A stretch of DNA of 64,000 nucleotides from Bacillus cereus (GTDB lineage Bacteria > Bacillota > Bacilli > Bacillales > Bacillaceae_G), in contig NZ_CP089518.1 of the NCBI RefSeq assembly GCF_025917685.1, positions 3,473,001 to 3,537,000 of the forward strand. The letters run 5' to 3'. Below, piece by piece: positions 38,006-47,934 of the stretch; the first letter of the stretch is position 1; each line of letters opens with the position of its first letter. The notes under the pieces are model-generated. The model did no database searches, had not been told where the DNA came from, and saw nothing but the letters and a program-made list of their open reading frames with translations. Both the position numbers and the translations under genes were made by a program.

Positions 38006-38042
38006 AACCTATTTGATACAATAATCAAATAGGTTTCTTCTT
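38003..38042 (-). terminator. Terminator after the alcohol dehydrogenase gene
   Basis: GAAACCTATTTGAT pairs with ATCAAATAGGTTTC around a short loop. On the minus strand TTTTTGG follows. Confidence 0.75.
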
Positions 38043-38052
38043 TCGATCCACT

Positions 38053-39216
38053 TTATAGAGAAGCTTTATATATATCTAGAACATCATCTTTATTTAGTTT
38101 TTTAAAGTTACCAAATTCCCCATAAGCCATCGCTTTATCCGCCATTAAATCAATTTCATTTTCTCCAATAGCGTAATCAGCTAATGTTACTGGCGCTTCA
38201 ATCGAAGTCCAAAATTGACGTAACGCCTCAATTCCTTCTAATGCAACCTCTTTATCTGTCTTCCCATCTGTTTCTACATCGAATACACGAATAGCGAACT
38301 GTTTAAAGCAGCTTACATTCTCATCTACAACATGCTTCATCCAGTTCGGGAATAAAATCGCAAGGCCACCTCCATGCGGTATATCATGAACAGCAGAAAC
38401 CGCATGCTCAATATTATGGGTTGCCCAGTCTCCTTTTACTCCCATCGCTAAAATGCCGTTTAACGCCATCGTGCCGCAATATAAAATTGTTTCCCTATGC
38501 TCATAATTTTCTAGATCACTTAAAAGCTTAGGAGCTGTTTCAATTACTGTTCTTAAAACAGATTCACAATAACGATCTTGTAGTTCTGTATTTGTTCCAT
38601 GATGGAAATATTGTTCTAATACGTGTGACATAATATCTACCATACCGTAAATTGTTTGATCTTTCGGTACAGATGCAGTATGAACTGGATCTAAGATTGA
38701 AAACTGCGGGAAAGTAACTGGGCTACCCCAGCCATATTTTTCATTCGTTTCCCAGTTTGTAATTACAGATCCTGCATTCATTTCAGAGCCTGTCGCCGCA
38801 AGTGTAAGTACAGTACCAAATGGTAACGCCTCGCTAGCAAATACTTTTTTCGTTACAATGTCCCATACATCTCCATCGTACTTACTACCAGCGGCAATTG
38901 CTTTCGTACAGTCGATTACACTTCCTCCACCAACAGCTAAAATAAAGTCGACTCCATTATCTTTACAAATTTGAATCCCTTTCTTTACAGTTGATACACG
39001 AGGATTCGGTTCAACACCTGTCAACTCAAACACTTCTGCATTTATATCCTTTAAGATAGAAATTACATTATCATAAATACCGTTTCTTTTAATACTTCCT
39101 CCTCCATATACGAGAAGAACTTTTTTACCGAACTGTGGAATTTCAATTTTTAACTGCTCTAATTGTCCTTTACCAAAAATAAGTTTTGTTGGATTACGAA
39201 ATACAAAATTTTGCAT
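38053..39216 (-). CDS. Iron-containing alcohol dehydrogenase (YugJ/BdhA-like)
   Basis: A 387-residue group III alcohol dehydrogenase, close in length and motifs to B. subtilis YugJ (putative NADH-dependent butanol dehydrogenase). The nucleotide site has [17 protein letters not shown] and [15 protein letters not shown]. Metal ligands fall in [13 protein letters not shown] and [20 protein letters not shown]. It would reduce aldehydes to alcohols, perhaps in oxygen-limited growth. It is transcribed alone, with its terminator just before the fru promoter. Confidence 0.92.
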   Translation of the reverse strand: MQNFVFRNPTKLIFGKGQLEQLKIEIPQFGKKVLLVYGGGSIKRNGIYDNVISILKDINAEVFELTGVEPNPRVSTVKKGIQICKDNGVDFILAVGGGSVIDCTKAIAAGSKYDGDVWDIVTKKVFASEALPFGTVLTLAATGSEMNAGSVITNWETNEKYGWGSPVTFPQFSILDPVHTASVPKDQTIYGMVDIMSHVLEQYFHHGTNTELQDRYCESVLRTVIETAPKLLSDLENYEHRETILYCGTMALNGILAMGVKGDWATHNIEHAVSAVHDIPHGGGLAILFPNWMKHVVDENVSCFKQFAIRVFDVETDGKTDKEVALEGIEALRQFWTSIEAPVTLADYAIGENEIDLMADKAMAYGEFGNFKKLNKDDVLDIYKASL

Positions 39217-39302
39217 ATCCCTTTACCATCCCTTCTATATGAAAAGCAACTATACTTTTATATACCATATTTTTTTCATATCACAAAAATATTTGCTTTA
39301 CA

Positions 39303-39340
39303 AAAAAAATCCCAGCCTAAAGGCTGAGACTTTTTATTGA
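39303..39340 (-). terminator. Terminator of the DUF420 gene
   Basis: On the minus strand AGTCTCAGCC pairs with GGCTGGGATT around TTTA and is followed by TTTTTTT. Confidence 0.75.
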
Positions 39341-39885
39341 TAATAAGGTGATATCATTAAGTAAACAATAACACCAGATAAACTTACATATAACCAAATT
39401 GGCATCGTCCAACGTACAATTTTACGGTGACGTGTTAATTGGTTTGTAAAACCAAATACAAGTGCGAACAATGCAAGTGGTACAATAATTGCTGCAAGGA
39501 TAATATGTGTAATTAAAATGATGAAATACACATATTTAATAAATCCTTCTCCGCCAAAATGTGTTGCTGGCGCTAAGTAATGGTACGATAAATACGACAC
39601 ACAAAATAGTAAAGTCGTTGTAAATGCTGCCAGGATGAAGCCACGATGCATTTTTACATTCTTTTTAATAATAGAGAATAACGCTGCTAATAAGAATACG
39701 AACGTAAAGCTATTAAAAATTGCATTTAACATTGGTAAGATTGTTACATCAAAATGTACTTCTCCTTCATAGCCAACAGGTCCAAAGAACAAAAATAAAA
39801 TAATCGCATTTACAATTACAGAAAGCGTTATCACAATAGGAGCATAGCTTTTCTGATTAGTTGATTGATCCACCAAAATGGTCAC
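39334..39885 (-). CDS. DUF420 family membrane protein (YozB-like)
   Basis: A 183-residue protein with five predicted helices. Conserved histidines lie in MHRGFILAA, YHYLAPATHFGG and THIILAAIIVP, the DUF420 pattern seen in proteins linked to cytochrome oxidase assembly (CtaM/YozB). A role in haem-copper oxidase maturation is known for relatives in Staphylococcus and is likely here. ATG at 39885 follows AGGAAGAGGAG. Confidence 0.88.
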   Translation of the reverse strand: MTILVDQSTNQKSYAPIVITLSVIVNAIILFLFFGPVGYEGEVHFDVTILPMLNAIFNSFTFVFLLAALFSIIKKNVKMHRGFILAAFTTTLLFCVSYLSYHYLAPATHFGGEGFIKYVYFIILITHIILAAIIVPLALFALVFGFTNQLTRHRKIVRWTMPIWLYVSLSGVIVYLMISPYYQ

Positions 39886-39984
39886 TCCTCTTCCTTCAAA
39901 TATGTATACGTAACCTCACTATTTTAACATATTATTCACAGTGTAAATGTGACAATAGTTTGACACAGTAAGACAGAGCAAAGA

Positions 39985-40026
39985 AAAAAATCCTTCTTAA
40001 TAAAACTTCTTAAGAAGGATTTTATC
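39985..40026 (-). terminator. Terminator after the small membrane-protein genes
   Basis: On the minus strand AAAATCCTTCTTAA and TTAAGAAGGATTTT form a stem followed by TTTTC. It lies just after the stop of the 38-residue gene. Confidence 0.75.
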
Positions 40027-40052
40027 GCTTTATTATTTAAATAGCAATGTAA

Positions 40053-40169
40053 TTAGTTTTTGTTGAAAAACGTATTGCTATATGCTTGAAAAATTTCAGA
40101 CACTTGATATCCCATTAAAGAAATTGCTGTTAATGAAAAGAAACCAATCATAAGAAATCGAAACCACAT
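40053..40169 (-). CDS. Small membrane protein, 38 residues
   Basis: ATG at 40169 follows a strong AAGGAGGAG. The product opens MWFRFLMIGFFSLTAISLMG, one clear membrane helix, and ends in a short polar tail (QAYSNTFFNKN). It lies 24 bases after the 105-residue gene and before a good terminator, so the two form one unit. The family is not recognised. Confidence 0.65.
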   Translation of the reverse strand: MWFRFLMIGFFSLTAISLMGYQVSEIFQAYSNTFFNKN

Positions 40170-40193
40170 ATAAATCTCCTCCTTGTATTTAGC

Positions 40194-40505
40194 CTATAAA
40201 GCAGTTGCTATATTACAAGTTGAGTGGCACTCTTCATCGTCACTTTCCTTCTTCTTCACAATCGCTGTTATAAATCGAATCATAAAGAAAATAACAAAAG
40301 GAAATTGTTCGTAATTTACATTGGCATAGTTTTGCAACGGCTCATGTTGCAAATCGGACGGGGATGAGAAGGAATAGAACATACCTTGCTCTTCCATATA
40401 TACAATTACAATTTTCATGCAAAATAATATCCCAAGAAACGAAACAATATCTTGCCATTCTGTCGTATATAACAGGTTATACAGCTCTAATACGTACTCT
40501 TCCAT
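40194..40505 (-). CDS. Small membrane-associated protein, about 103 residues, unknown
   Basis: Three ATGs in a row follow AAGGGGGG; the third (40505) has the best spacing. Two hydrophobic stretches (DIVSFLGILFCMKIVIVYM near 20-38 and FPFVIFFMIRFITAIV near 66-82) flank a polar loop with YSFSSPSDLQHEP. A charged tail with two Cys and a His (KKKESDDEECHSTC) may bind metal. It is co-directional with the 38-residue gene. No family recognised. Confidence 0.65.
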   Translation of the reverse strand: MEEYVLELYNLLYTTEWQDIVSFLGILFCMKIVIVYMEEQGMFYSFSSPSDLQHEPLQNYANVNYEQFPFVIFFMIRFITAIVKKKESDDEECHSTCNIATAL

Positions 40506-40666
40506 CATCATCCCCCCCTTCCTTTTTTATCATTCTGCTCTCCTTCGTATAAAAAGTCAAGAAAAAAGTTTATATTCACTATGACAATAGTAATTACTCT
40601 TTTCTTTACTTATATATGAATCTTTTCTAGCAATGATTGGATATACCTTTCTTCGAAAACAAGAAA

Positions 40667-41902
40667 TTAGAATTGAACGAATTCTTTATCCTCACCTTTA
40701 GGATTCAAAACCGAACCATTTTTATTTTTATTTCTTAAATAACTACTTACAAGACTTAAAAGTAATTTCCCACCAACCAACATCGCACGTTCATCAAAAT
40801 CGAATTGAGGATGATGATGTGGATATGTTGCTCCTATTTCTTCATTACCCGCACCTGTGAAGAAAAATGCTCCTGGAACATGTTCTAAGTAGTATGCAAA
40901 ATCTTCTCCCCCCATAATCGGTGGTATTTCAATGACCCTTTCTCTTCCAAGATCTCGTTTCGCAATCTCCATAAAATGACTCGTTTCATCTAAATGATTT
41001 ATTAATATCGGATAGCCGCGTTTATATTGAATATTAACTTCCGCATGAAGAGATTGACAAATCCCCTCAACAACTCTTTTAAATTCCTTCTCCATAAATT
41101 CTCTCACTTCAGGATCCATCGTCCGAATTGTCCCTGTAAATATAGCAGTATCCGCAATAATATTATCTGCTTGACCAGCATGGAATGTACCAACTGTTAA
41201 AACTGCTGATTGAAGTGGATCAACTTTTCTACTCACTAAAAGTTGCAACTGATTAATAACTTGTGTTGCAATGATAATGGCATCTACAGTATGATGCGGC
41301 ATACCTCCGTGACCGCCTCGTCCTTGAATCTTCACTTCAAAAGTATCAGCTGCCGCCATCATTGCTCCCGCTTTCGCACCAACAATTCCTACAGGCATTT
41401 GAGAAGACAAATGTGTGCCAAAAACAACATCTACTTCCTCTAAACAACCATCCTCAATCATAGCAATTGCTCCGCCAGGCTCTTTCTCTTCTGCATGTTG
41501 ATGAATAAGGACTATTTTTCCTGAAAGTTGGTCTCTGTTATCGCTTAATACTTTTGCAACTCCTAAAAGGGTTGCTGTATGGCCATCATGGCCACAAGCG
41601 TGCATTACGCCAGGAACCTTTGATTTATATGAAACTTTCTTTTCATCTTGAATAGGTAGTGCATCAAAATCAGCGCGCAACGCGATCGTCTTCCCAGGTC
41701 TTCCTCCTTCAATTACGCCGATTACCCCTCTTCCCCCGACATCTGTTTTCACATCAATATGAAAACTTTTTAAAATTCTAGCTATTTTTTTCGGTGTTTC
41801 TATTTCTTGAAACGATAGCTCTGGGTATTGATGAAAATCTCTTCGCCACAAAACCATTTGGTTATATAAACTTTCCAATTCTTTATGCCATGTTTCTATC
41901 AT
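40667..41902 (-). CDS. M20 family amidohydrolase (N-acyl amino acid / hippurate hydrolase type)
   Basis: A 411-residue zinc peptidase-like amidohydrolase. The metal-binding stations are visible: RADFDALPI, HACGHDGHTATLLG, HQHAEEKEPGG and, at the end, MGGEDFAYYLEHVPG. The dimerisation domain is in between (about 190-300). Relatives release amino acids from N-acyl or N-acetyl forms. The C-terminal 25 residues are a polar extension beyond the usual end. It is a single gene with no clear partners. Confidence 0.92.
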   Translation of the reverse strand: MIETWHKELESLYNQMVLWRRDFHQYPELSFQEIETPKKIARILKSFHIDVKTDVGGRGVIGVIEGGRPGKTIALRADFDALPIQDEKKVSYKSKVPGVMHACGHDGHTATLLGVAKVLSDNRDQLSGKIVLIHQHAEEKEPGGAIAMIEDGCLEEVDVVFGTHLSSQMPVGIVGAKAGAMMAAADTFEVKIQGRGGHGGMPHHTVDAIIIATQVINQLQLLVSRKVDPLQSAVLTVGTFHAGQADNIIADTAIFTGTIRTMDPEVREFMEKEFKRVVEGICQSLHAEVNIQYKRGYPILINHLDETSHFMEIAKRDLGRERVIEIPPIMGGEDFAYYLEHVPGAFFFTGAGNEEIGATYPHHHPQFDFDERAMLVGGKLLLSLVSSYLRNKNKNGSVLNPKGEDKEFVQF

Positions 41903-42016
41903 AGAAACGCCCCTTTCTTTTTTAATACTTCAAATAAAATTTACATAATATTCTGTGTTTAATCAATGAAAAAAGAGAACTTTCTCTGAAAGTCCTCCTA
42001 CTATTCTAGTAATAGT

Positions 42017-42910
42017 CTAGTTACTATTTTGCTTCAATACAAATACTGAAAGTTCAGGTACACTCCAAAATCTAACAGGCATTCGGGTTGTCCCAATACC
42101 ACGATTTACGTATAAATGTAACAGCTTATTCTTCCCTTCTACTTCATACATACCTTCCACATGACTCTCAGCTAGTTTTGTAGTAATTAATGGACCTATA
42201 AAAGGAATTTGAACTTGTCCTCCGTGACTATGGCCTGACATTTGAAAATCAACTGGGTAACGTGCTACTTTGTCTACAACATCCGGCTCATGTACTAAGA
42301 GCATATTGAAATCTTGTTGCCTTATATGTTTTAAAGTCGAGTCTATTTGCGGCTTCCCTAATAAAAAATCATCCAAACCTGATATTGTAATATATTTGCC
42401 GTTTTCCGCTTTAATTTTCTGCACTTCATTGACTAACACAGAGAAACCAGCTTCCTCCATATATTTTTTATAAAATAAACTACCTCCACCGCCCCTATCA
42501 TGATTCCCAAACACTGCATATTTTCCTAAGGGTGCATGTATTTTCTGTAAAATACCTTTCGCCTCTTCTCTTTCGGCTTTATATGATCCAAACTTATCAA
42601 TTAAATCCCCTGTAAAAACTACTACATCTGGATGTAACGCATTCATCTTCTCCACCAAATTTTCTAGTTGTTTCAGTGTAAATTCTGGCCCTAAATGTAC
42701 ATCTGAGAACTGCAATATTTTTTTATTATTAAACTCTTTAGGAATTGTAGGAGCTTCTATTTCATTCCACGTAACTGTTACTAGTCTTCTTTCTATTTCT
42801 GTCGCATAGAAATACAAACTTACTGGTATCATTAATATACTTATGAAACTAATAATAAATATCTTTACAACTGATTTTTTCCGTTCTTTTTTTACATGAT
42901 GCGTATTCAT
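42017..42910 (-). CDS. Membrane-anchored metallophosphoesterase (YkuE/YaeI-like)
   Basis: About 297 residues, with an N-terminal helix (about 14-33) after a basic start. The calcineurin-like domain has all motifs: FSDVHLGP, VVFTGDLIDK, GKYAVFGNHDRGGGG, LLVHEPD and SGHSHGGQVQIP. The domain faces outside, as in family members suggested to act on lipid or wall phosphates. The substrate is unknown. ATG at 42910 follows GAGGTG. Confidence 0.9.
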   Translation of the reverse strand: MNTHHVKKERKKSVVKIFIISFISILMIPVSLYFYATEIERRLVTVTWNEIEAPTIPKEFNNKKILQFSDVHLGPEFTLKQLENLVEKMNALHPDVVVFTGDLIDKFGSYKAEREEAKGILQKIHAPLGKYAVFGNHDRGGGGSLFYKKYMEEAGFSVLVNEVQKIKAENGKYITISGLDDFLLGKPQIDSTLKHIRQQDFNMLLVHEPDVVDKVARYPVDFQMSGHSHGGQVQIPFIGPLITTKLAESHVEGMYEVEGKNKLLHLYVNRGIGTTRMPVRFWSVPELSVFVLKQNSN

Positions 42911-42943
42911 GTTTTCACCTCTAAAATCACTTTAAAACCTTAT

Positions 42944-42961
42944 TGTTACATTAATGTGACA
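42944..42961. promoter_or_regulatory. 18-bp palindrome upstream of the formate/nitrite transporter gene
   Basis: TGTTACATTAATGTGACA is symmetric but for one base pair, and a shorter palindrome, GAACAATGTTC, follows at 42966-42976. Both lie upstream of the promoter at 43005-43033. They resemble sites for dimeric regulators. One base too many separates the half-sites for a classic GlnR/TnrA box. Confidence 0.4.
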
Positions 42962-43004
42962 ACATGAACAATGTTCGTTATATCCAATTTTATCCCCACT
43001 CCCT

Positions 43005-43033
43005 TTGACAAATTTATACAGAAGTCATAACAT
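43005..43033 (+). promoter_or_regulatory. Predicted promoter of the formate/nitrite transporter gene
   Basis: TTGACA (43005-43010) and TAACAT (43028-43033) are spaced 17 bases, 74 bases before the ATG. Confidence 0.5.
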
Positions 43034-43106
43034 ATTTTTATAATACATAGATTCTTTAAAATGTTTCTTCTATTCATTCCATCATTCTATTAAGGAGAGG
43101 TTATTC

Positions 43107-43922
43107 ATGTCTGTATTTACACCAGAAGAAATTACGGAACTTGCTGCTAATTCCGGAAGAAAAAAAGCTCATTTATCATTGCTCCCTATGCTAATTCTCG
43201 GTTTTTTTGGTGGTGCTTTCATAGCATTAGGATATTTACTTGATATCCATGTTATCGGAACAATGCCAAAATCTTGGGGATCATTTACTAGTTTTCTAGG
43301 TGCTGCCGTATTCCCTATCGGTCTTATACTCGTTATCCTTGCAGGCGGTGAATTAGTAACTGGCAACATGATGACCGTTTCAATGGCATGGCTTCACAAA
43401 AAAATCGACTTATTTCACTTCATACGAAATTTAGTTATTGTTACGTTTAGCAACTTCATAGGTGCTATATTCGTCGCTTATTTTTTTGGTCATATCGTCG
43501 GCTTAACGGAGGGAGCTTTTTTAGCAAAAACTGTTTCTATTGCACAAGCTAAACTACAAGATACACCACTGCAAGCCTTCATTTCTGCAATCGGGTGTAA
43601 TTGGCTCGTTTGTTTAGCTGTTTGGCTCAGTATGGGAAGTAAAGAATTTATCGGAAAGATTGTCGGTATTTGGTTCCCTGTTATGACTTTTGTCGCGATT
43701 GGATTTCAACACGTTGTAGCCAATATGTTTGTCATCCCAGCTGCAATTTTTTCTGGTCATTTAACTTGGGTTGAATATTTTCCAAACTTCATTTTTGTTT
43801 TCTTCGGAAACTTAGTAGGGGGTATGCTATTTGTAGCATTACCTTATTTCATATCTTATAATAAAAAACTACCTTCCAATAAAGAGAAAACTGCATTAAA
43901 GAAAAAATCTGTATCCGCTTAA
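43107..43922 (+). CDS. Formate/nitrite transporter family channel
   Basis: A 271-residue FNT protein with six membrane helices. Conserved signatures are present: GGAFIALGYLLDIH, GGELVTGNMM (helix 2 break), and the second-half motif GCNWLVCLAVWLSMGSKEFIGK followed by HVVANMFVIPA, with the pore His. FNT channels move formate, nitrite or related small acids. The gene stands alone on the plus strand with AAGGAGAGG before ATG 43107, so the substrate is not given by context. Confidence 0.93.
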   Translation: MSVFTPEEITELAANSGRKKAHLSLLPMLILGFFGGAFIALGYLLDIHVIGTMPKSWGSFTSFLGAAVFPIGLILVILAGGELVTGNMMTVSMAWLHKKIDLFHFIRNLVIVTFSNFIGAIFVAYFFGHIVGLTEGAFLAKTVSIAQAKLQDTPLQAFISAIGCNWLVCLAVWLSMGSKEFIGKIVGIWFPVMTFVAIGFQHVVANMFVIPAAIFSGHLTWVEYFPNFIFVFFGNLVGGMLFVALPYFISYNKKLPSNKEKTALKKKSVSA

Positions 43923-44063
43923 ATTGAATATCTATAAAGTGGCCCTAAAAAATATTACAAATTTCATTTTTTTTGCGAATATATGTACGTACACTTGTTC
44001 TCGAATGTTTTATACGTTATAATAACAACTTAAATAGCATTATTTACATATGAGGTGAAAAAC

Positions 44064-44336
44064 ATGAATAAAACAGAATTAATTAAAAACGTAGCACAAA
44101 ATGCTGAGATTTCTCAAAAAGAAGCTACTGTAGTTGTACAAACTGTAGTAGAATCAATCACTAACACTTTAGCTGCTGGTGAAAAAGTACAACTTATCGG
44201 ATTCGGTACATTTGAAGTTCGTGAAAGAGCTGCTCGTACAGGCCGTAACCCACAAACTGGTGAAGAAATGCAAATCGCAGCTTCTAAAGTACCTGCTTTC
44301 AAAGCTGGTAAAGAACTTAAAGAAGCTGTAAAATAA
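44064..44336 (+). CDS. HU family DNA-binding protein
   Basis: A 90-residue histone-like protein ([20 protein letters not shown] start) with the DNA-binding arm [20 protein letters not shown], the HU signature. It bends DNA as a dimer and compacts the nucleoid. ATG at 44064 has GAGGTG six bases upstream; a GTG in that site is not the start. B. cereus group genomes carry several HU paralogs; I cannot assign which one this is. Confidence 0.95.
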   Translation: MNKTELIKNVAQNAEISQKEATVVVQTVVESITNTLAAGEKVQLIGFGTFEVRERAARTGRNPQTGEEMQIAASKVPAFKAGKELKEAVK

Positions 44337-44337
44337 T

Positions 44338-44380
44338 GAAAAAATAGCCTTCTCGTTTATGAGAAGGCTATTTTTTTCAT
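44338..44380. terminator. Bidirectional terminator between HU and GNAT genes
   Basis: AATAGCCTTCTC pairs with GAGAAGGCTATT, with A and T runs on the two sides. The last codons of the GNAT gene (stop at 44357) fall inside it. Confidence 0.85.
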
Positions 44381-44836
44381 TACATAATTAATAAAAATTT
44401 GACCATTATGCTGCTTTTTTTGTTCCTTTAAGCAAATATAACCGTTTCTTTCAAAGAAAGGTTTTGCTGTAATACTCGCCTCAGTATATATCTCCCTATG
44501 ATGCAATTTCACTGCTTCTTTTTCTAACTTCTGTATTATATATGAAGCTATGCCTTTTCCTTGATAATCTTTATGTGTAAATAAGCGATCTACGTAATGC
44601 TCATCATTATAATCCCCAAATCCCACTATTACTCCTTTATAATCGGCAACATAACAAACATTCTTTTCTAAAGACTCTAACCATCTTTCTCTATCTAGTC
44701 GATCTGGTGCCCATGCCTGTAGCTGTAACACGTTATAATCTTTTACATTAACCGTATGAACTGTTTCATAGAACAACTGTAATACTTGCTCTAAATCCTC
44801 TTTCTGGAATATTCTAATTATAATATCCTTCAACAT
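44357..44836 (-). CDS. GNAT family N-acetyltransferase
   Basis: A 159-residue acetyltransferase. The acetyl-CoA loop is LFTHKDYQGKGIASYIIQKL (about 90-110), preceded by the GNAT beta-strand VIVGFGDYND. The region IYTEASITAKPFFERNGY is typical of the PF13673 group. The substrate is unknown. Its 3' end is shared with the HU terminator. Start ATG at 44836 follows AAGGAG. Confidence 0.88.
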   Translation of the reverse strand: MLKDIIIRIFQKEDLEQVLQLFYETVHTVNVKDYNVLQLQAWAPDRLDRERWLESLEKNVCYVADYKGVIVGFGDYNDEHYVDRLFTHKDYQGKGIASYIIQKLEKEAVKLHHREIYTEASITAKPFFERNGYICLKEQKKQHNGQIFINYVMKKIAFS

Positions 44837-44994
44837 ATGTAAATCTCCTTATCAAAATAACACTTAGTTTTTCTACTATCTACAATTCAATATTTTTGCT
44901 TTATTATATCTTTTTATTTTCTATACGAACAAAAACAATACTTTGAATAAGTATTGTTTTTGTAATAATCATATGCCATTATTTAATGAGCTTT

Positions 44995-47415
44995 TTAAGA
45001 TTTCAATTTAACTCTTTGTAATCTTAACGCATTTAATACGACAGATACAGAGCTAAACGCCATCGCTGCACCTGCAACCCAAGGAGCTAAGAAACCCAGC
45101 GCCGCAATTGGAATTCCTAGACCGTTATAAGCTAACGCCCAGAATAGATTTTGCTTAATATTTCTAATCGTCATTTTACTCATAAAGATTGCATCAGCAA
45201 TACTATTTAAATCACCACGTATTAACGTAATATCCGCTGCTTCCATTGCTACATCTGTTCCTGTTCCGATGGCCATTCCGATGTCTGCTGTAGCAAGAGC
45301 AGGAGCATCATTAATTCCATCCCCAACCATAGCCACTTTCTTACCACTAGCCTGAAGTTTTTTCACTTCCTCTGCTTTTCCTTCTGGTAATACTTCTGCA
45401 ATTACGTGATCAATACCAACTTGCTTAGCAATAGCTTGAGCAGTTTGTGTATTATCTCCTGTAATCATAACAACATCTAGACCCATTTTCTTAAGTCTTG
45501 CAATTGCTGCTTTTGAAGTATCCTTTACAGTATCTGCAACAGCAACAATTCCAGCATATTCCTTATCTATCGCTATAAGCATTGCTGTTTTTCCTTCTCG
45601 TTCTAACTCTTCCATTGATTTAGAAACTTCTTCAATATCAATATTGAATTTCTTCATTAATCGGCGTGTACCAATTAATAATTGTTTCCCTTCCACGACT
45701 GATTCGATACCGAATCCAGGAATCGCTTCAAACGCTTCTGAACTTGGGATATCAATTTTCTTTTCTTTAATTCCTTCTACAATCGCTTCTGCAAGTGGGT
45801 GTTCAGAATTTTTTTCTGCCGCACCTACTAAACGTAGTATTTCTTCTTCATAGAATCCATCTACTACAATTACATCTGTTAACACCGGCTTCCCATTTGT
45901 CACAGTACCTGTTTTATCTAGAATAACTGTATCTAATCGATGCGTTGCTTCTAAATGCTCCCCGCCTTTAAATAAAATACCATACTCAGCCGATCTTCCT
46001 GATCCAGCCATAATAGATGTAGGTGTCGCAAGACCTAATGCACATGGACATGCGATAACAAGTACTGCTATCATTTTCTCAAGTGCTCCGCCAAAATCAC
46101 CTGGTGTAACAAATATCATCCACACTGCAAATGTGATAATAGCAATCACAACTACTACAGGTACGAAAATACCTGAAATTTGATCCGCTACCCTTTGAAT
46201 AGGAGCTTTTGAACCTTGAGCCTCTTCTACTACTTTAATAATTTGAGCTAATGCAGTATCTCTTCCTACCTTAGTTGCTTTCACTTTTAAAAATCCATTT
46301 TTATTCATTGTAGAACCGATTACTACATCCCCAATTGTTTTATCAACTGGAATACTTTCACCCGTTAACATCGATTCATCAATTGCTGATTTTCCTTCTA
46401 CAATCTCACCATCTACCGGAATTTTTTCACCAGGCTTTACATAAACGATATCACCGGCTACTACTTCTTCGATTAAAATTTTCATTTCTGTTCCATCTCG
46501 CACAACTGTAGCTGCCTTTGCTTGTAAACCCATCAACTTTTTAATTGCTTCTGATGAACGTCCCTTTGCTTTTGCTTCAAATAATTTCCCTAAAATAATT
46601 AATGTAATAAGTACTGCGCTCGTTTCAAAATATAAATCTGTCATATGTTCCGAAGAACCGATAGATTGAATGCTTAAATATACACTATAGAAATAAGCGG
46701 CCGATGTTCCAAGTGCCACAAGAACATCCATGTTAGCACTTTTATTACGTAACGCTTTATAAGCCCCAACATAAAACTGTCCACCAATGATAAATTGAAC
46801 TGGCGTTGCAAGAGCTAGCTGCACCCAAGGGTTCATAAGCATATCAGGTAAATAAATAAACGATGTAAATGAGAAGTGACTTACCATTGCCCACAGTAAC
46901 GGGAATGATAAAATAAACGAAATGATAAACTTCTTCTTTTGTCGCTTAATTTCTTGTAAGCGATGATCAGTTGATCCATCTTGCTCATCTGATTTCACTT
47001 CCAATTTATATCCTAATTTCGTAATTGCACTCTTCATTTCATTTACATTAATTTCATCAGGATTAAAATCTACTGTAGCCGATTCCAAAGCGAAATTTAC
47101 TGTCGCTCCATTCACACCTTCTAACTTATTTAAACGCTTTTCTACTCTATTGGCACATGCTGCGCATGTCATTCCTGAAACAGTAAATTCAGCTTTATCA
47201 CTTACAATTCCATATCCTAACGATTCAACTTTTTCCTTAAATTGTTGCGGATTTGTTTTTTGGGGATCATACATTATTTTGGTTTTTTCAAGTGCAAAAT
47301 TTACATTTGCATCATGAACACCTTCTACTTTTTTTAGACCTTTTTCAATTCTATTTGCACATGCCGCACATGTCATTCCTGATATTTGAAGATTGGCCTC
47401 TTTTTGTTCATTCAT
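44995..47415 (-). CDS. copA: Copper-exporting P1B-type ATPase
   Basis: About 806 residues. Two N-terminal heavy-metal domains each carry [10 protein letters not shown] (about 12-21 and 80-89). The transmembrane copper motif is [11 protein letters not shown], the phosphorylation site is DKTGTVTNG, the HP motif is [10 protein letters not shown], and the hinge is [10 protein letters not shown]. It pumps Cu(I) out of the cytoplasm. ATG at 47415 follows GAGGTG at six bases. It is third in the csoR-copZ-copA module, with a CsoR-like palindrome just upstream. Confidence 0.97.
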   Translation of the reverse strand: MNEQKEANLQISGMTCAACANRIEKGLKKVEGVHDANVNFALEKTKIMYDPQKTNPQQFKEKVESLGYGIVSDKAEFTVSGMTCAACANRVEKRLNKLEGVNGATVNFALESATVDFNPDEINVNEMKSAITKLGYKLEVKSDEQDGSTDHRLQEIKRQKKKFIISFILSFPLLWAMVSHFSFTSFIYLPDMLMNPWVQLALATPVQFIIGGQFYVGAYKALRNKSANMDVLVALGTSAAYFYSVYLSIQSIGSSEHMTDLYFETSAVLITLIILGKLFEAKAKGRSSEAIKKLMGLQAKAATVVRDGTEMKILIEEVVAGDIVYVKPGEKIPVDGEIVEGKSAIDESMLTGESIPVDKTIGDVVIGSTMNKNGFLKVKATKVGRDTALAQIIKVVEEAQGSKAPIQRVADQISGIFVPVVVVIAIITFAVWMIFVTPGDFGGALEKMIAVLVIACPCALGLATPTSIMAGSGRSAEYGILFKGGEHLEATHRLDTVILDKTGTVTNGKPVLTDVIVVDGFYEEEILRLVGAAEKNSEHPLAEAIVEGIKEKKIDIPSSEAFEAIPGFGIESVVEGKQLLIGTRRLMKKFNIDIEEVSKSMEELEREGKTAMLIAIDKEYAGIVAVADTVKDTSKAAIARLKKMGLDVVMITGDNTQTAQAIAKQVGIDHVIAEVLPEGKAEEVKKLQASGKKVAMVGDGINDAPALATADIGMAIGTGTDVAMEAADITLIRGDLNSIADAIFMSKMTIRNIKQNLFWALAYNGLGIPIAALGFLAPWVAGAAMAFSSVSVVLNALRLQRVKLKS

Positions 47416-47430
47416 GTCTCTCACCTCTAT

Positions 47431-47447
47431 ATACCCTTATGAGGTAT
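47431..47447. promoter_or_regulatory. CsoR-like operator before copA
   Basis: ATACCCTTATGAGGTAT is an almost perfect inverted repeat of the ATACC/GGTAT type bound by CsoR, 16 bases before the copA ATG. A distinct promoter was not clear, but the spacing suggests the site covers the transcription start. Confidence 0.5.
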
Positions 47448-47462
47448 AATTATTAGCAAAAT

Positions 47463-47490
47463 AAATCGTACTTCCTATAAAGTACGATTT
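47463..47490 (-). terminator. Hairpin between copZ and copA
   Basis: AAATCGTACT pairs with AGTACGATTT. On the minus strand ATTTTGC follows. It is probably a partial terminator that lets copZ be made in excess over copA. Confidence 0.55.
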
Positions 47491-47510
47491 ATTTCCATAT
47501 CTAAAAATAA

Positions 47511-47717
47511 CTATTGAACATCGTATCCTTGATCTTCAATTACAGCAACGATATCTTTTAATGTTACAACCGATGAGTCGATAGTAACTTCAACAGTTCC
47601 TTCTGCTAATTGAACTTTCACTTGGTCAACACCGTTTAGTTCTTTCACACTGCTTTCGATAGCATTTACACAATGTCCACAAGACATACCTTCAACTTGT
47701 AATGTTAACTGTTCCAT
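47511..47717 (-). CDS. copZ: Copper chaperone CopZ
   Basis: A 68-residue single heavy-metal-associated domain with the metal motif GMSCGHCVNAIE. It carries Cu(I) to CopA and to the CsoR repressor. GAGGAGG precedes ATG at 47717, and a CsoR-type site lies in its promoter. Confidence 0.96.
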   Translation of the reverse strand: MEQLTLQVEGMSCGHCVNAIESSVKELNGVDQVKVQLAEGTVEVTIDSSVVTLKDIVAVIEDQGYDVQ

Positions 47718-47763
47718 TTAAAATCCTCCTCTTGTTTCTTCATTGTTTGTTAATTACAACTAC

Positions 47764-47792
47764 ATTTTACCATACCCCCCTAAGGTAATCAA
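47764..47792 (-). promoter_or_regulatory. copZ promoter with CsoR operator in the spacer
   Basis: TTGATT (47787-47792) and TAAAAT (47764-47769) are spaced 17 bases on the minus strand. TACCCCCCTAAGGTA (47773-47787) fills the spacer, the usual position for CsoR repression of cop operons. Confidence 0.65.
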
Positions 47793-47896
47793 TAGTTTTA
47801 TATCATGATTTTTCAATTATTTTCTAAAAGTTTATTTTACACACACTTATTCACAACAATACACCTAAACCCTATATAAGGATAAATAAACAAACA

Positions 47897-47934
47897 AAAA
47901 AACAAGCCAGTTATATACTAGCTTGTTTTTACGC
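47897..47934 (-). terminator. csoR terminator
   Basis: AAAAACAAGC pairs with GCTTGTTTTT; the csoR stop at 47929 touches the stem. Confidence 0.7.

Noticed and set aside
42000..42016. Possible terminator after the metallophosphoesterase gene
   Set aside because: The stems near 41965-42020 are short and broken, so I could not support one.
42966..42976. GAACAATGTTC as a LexA (SOS) box
   Set aside because: The Bacillus LexA site needs GAAC-N4-GTTC; here only three bases separate the arms.
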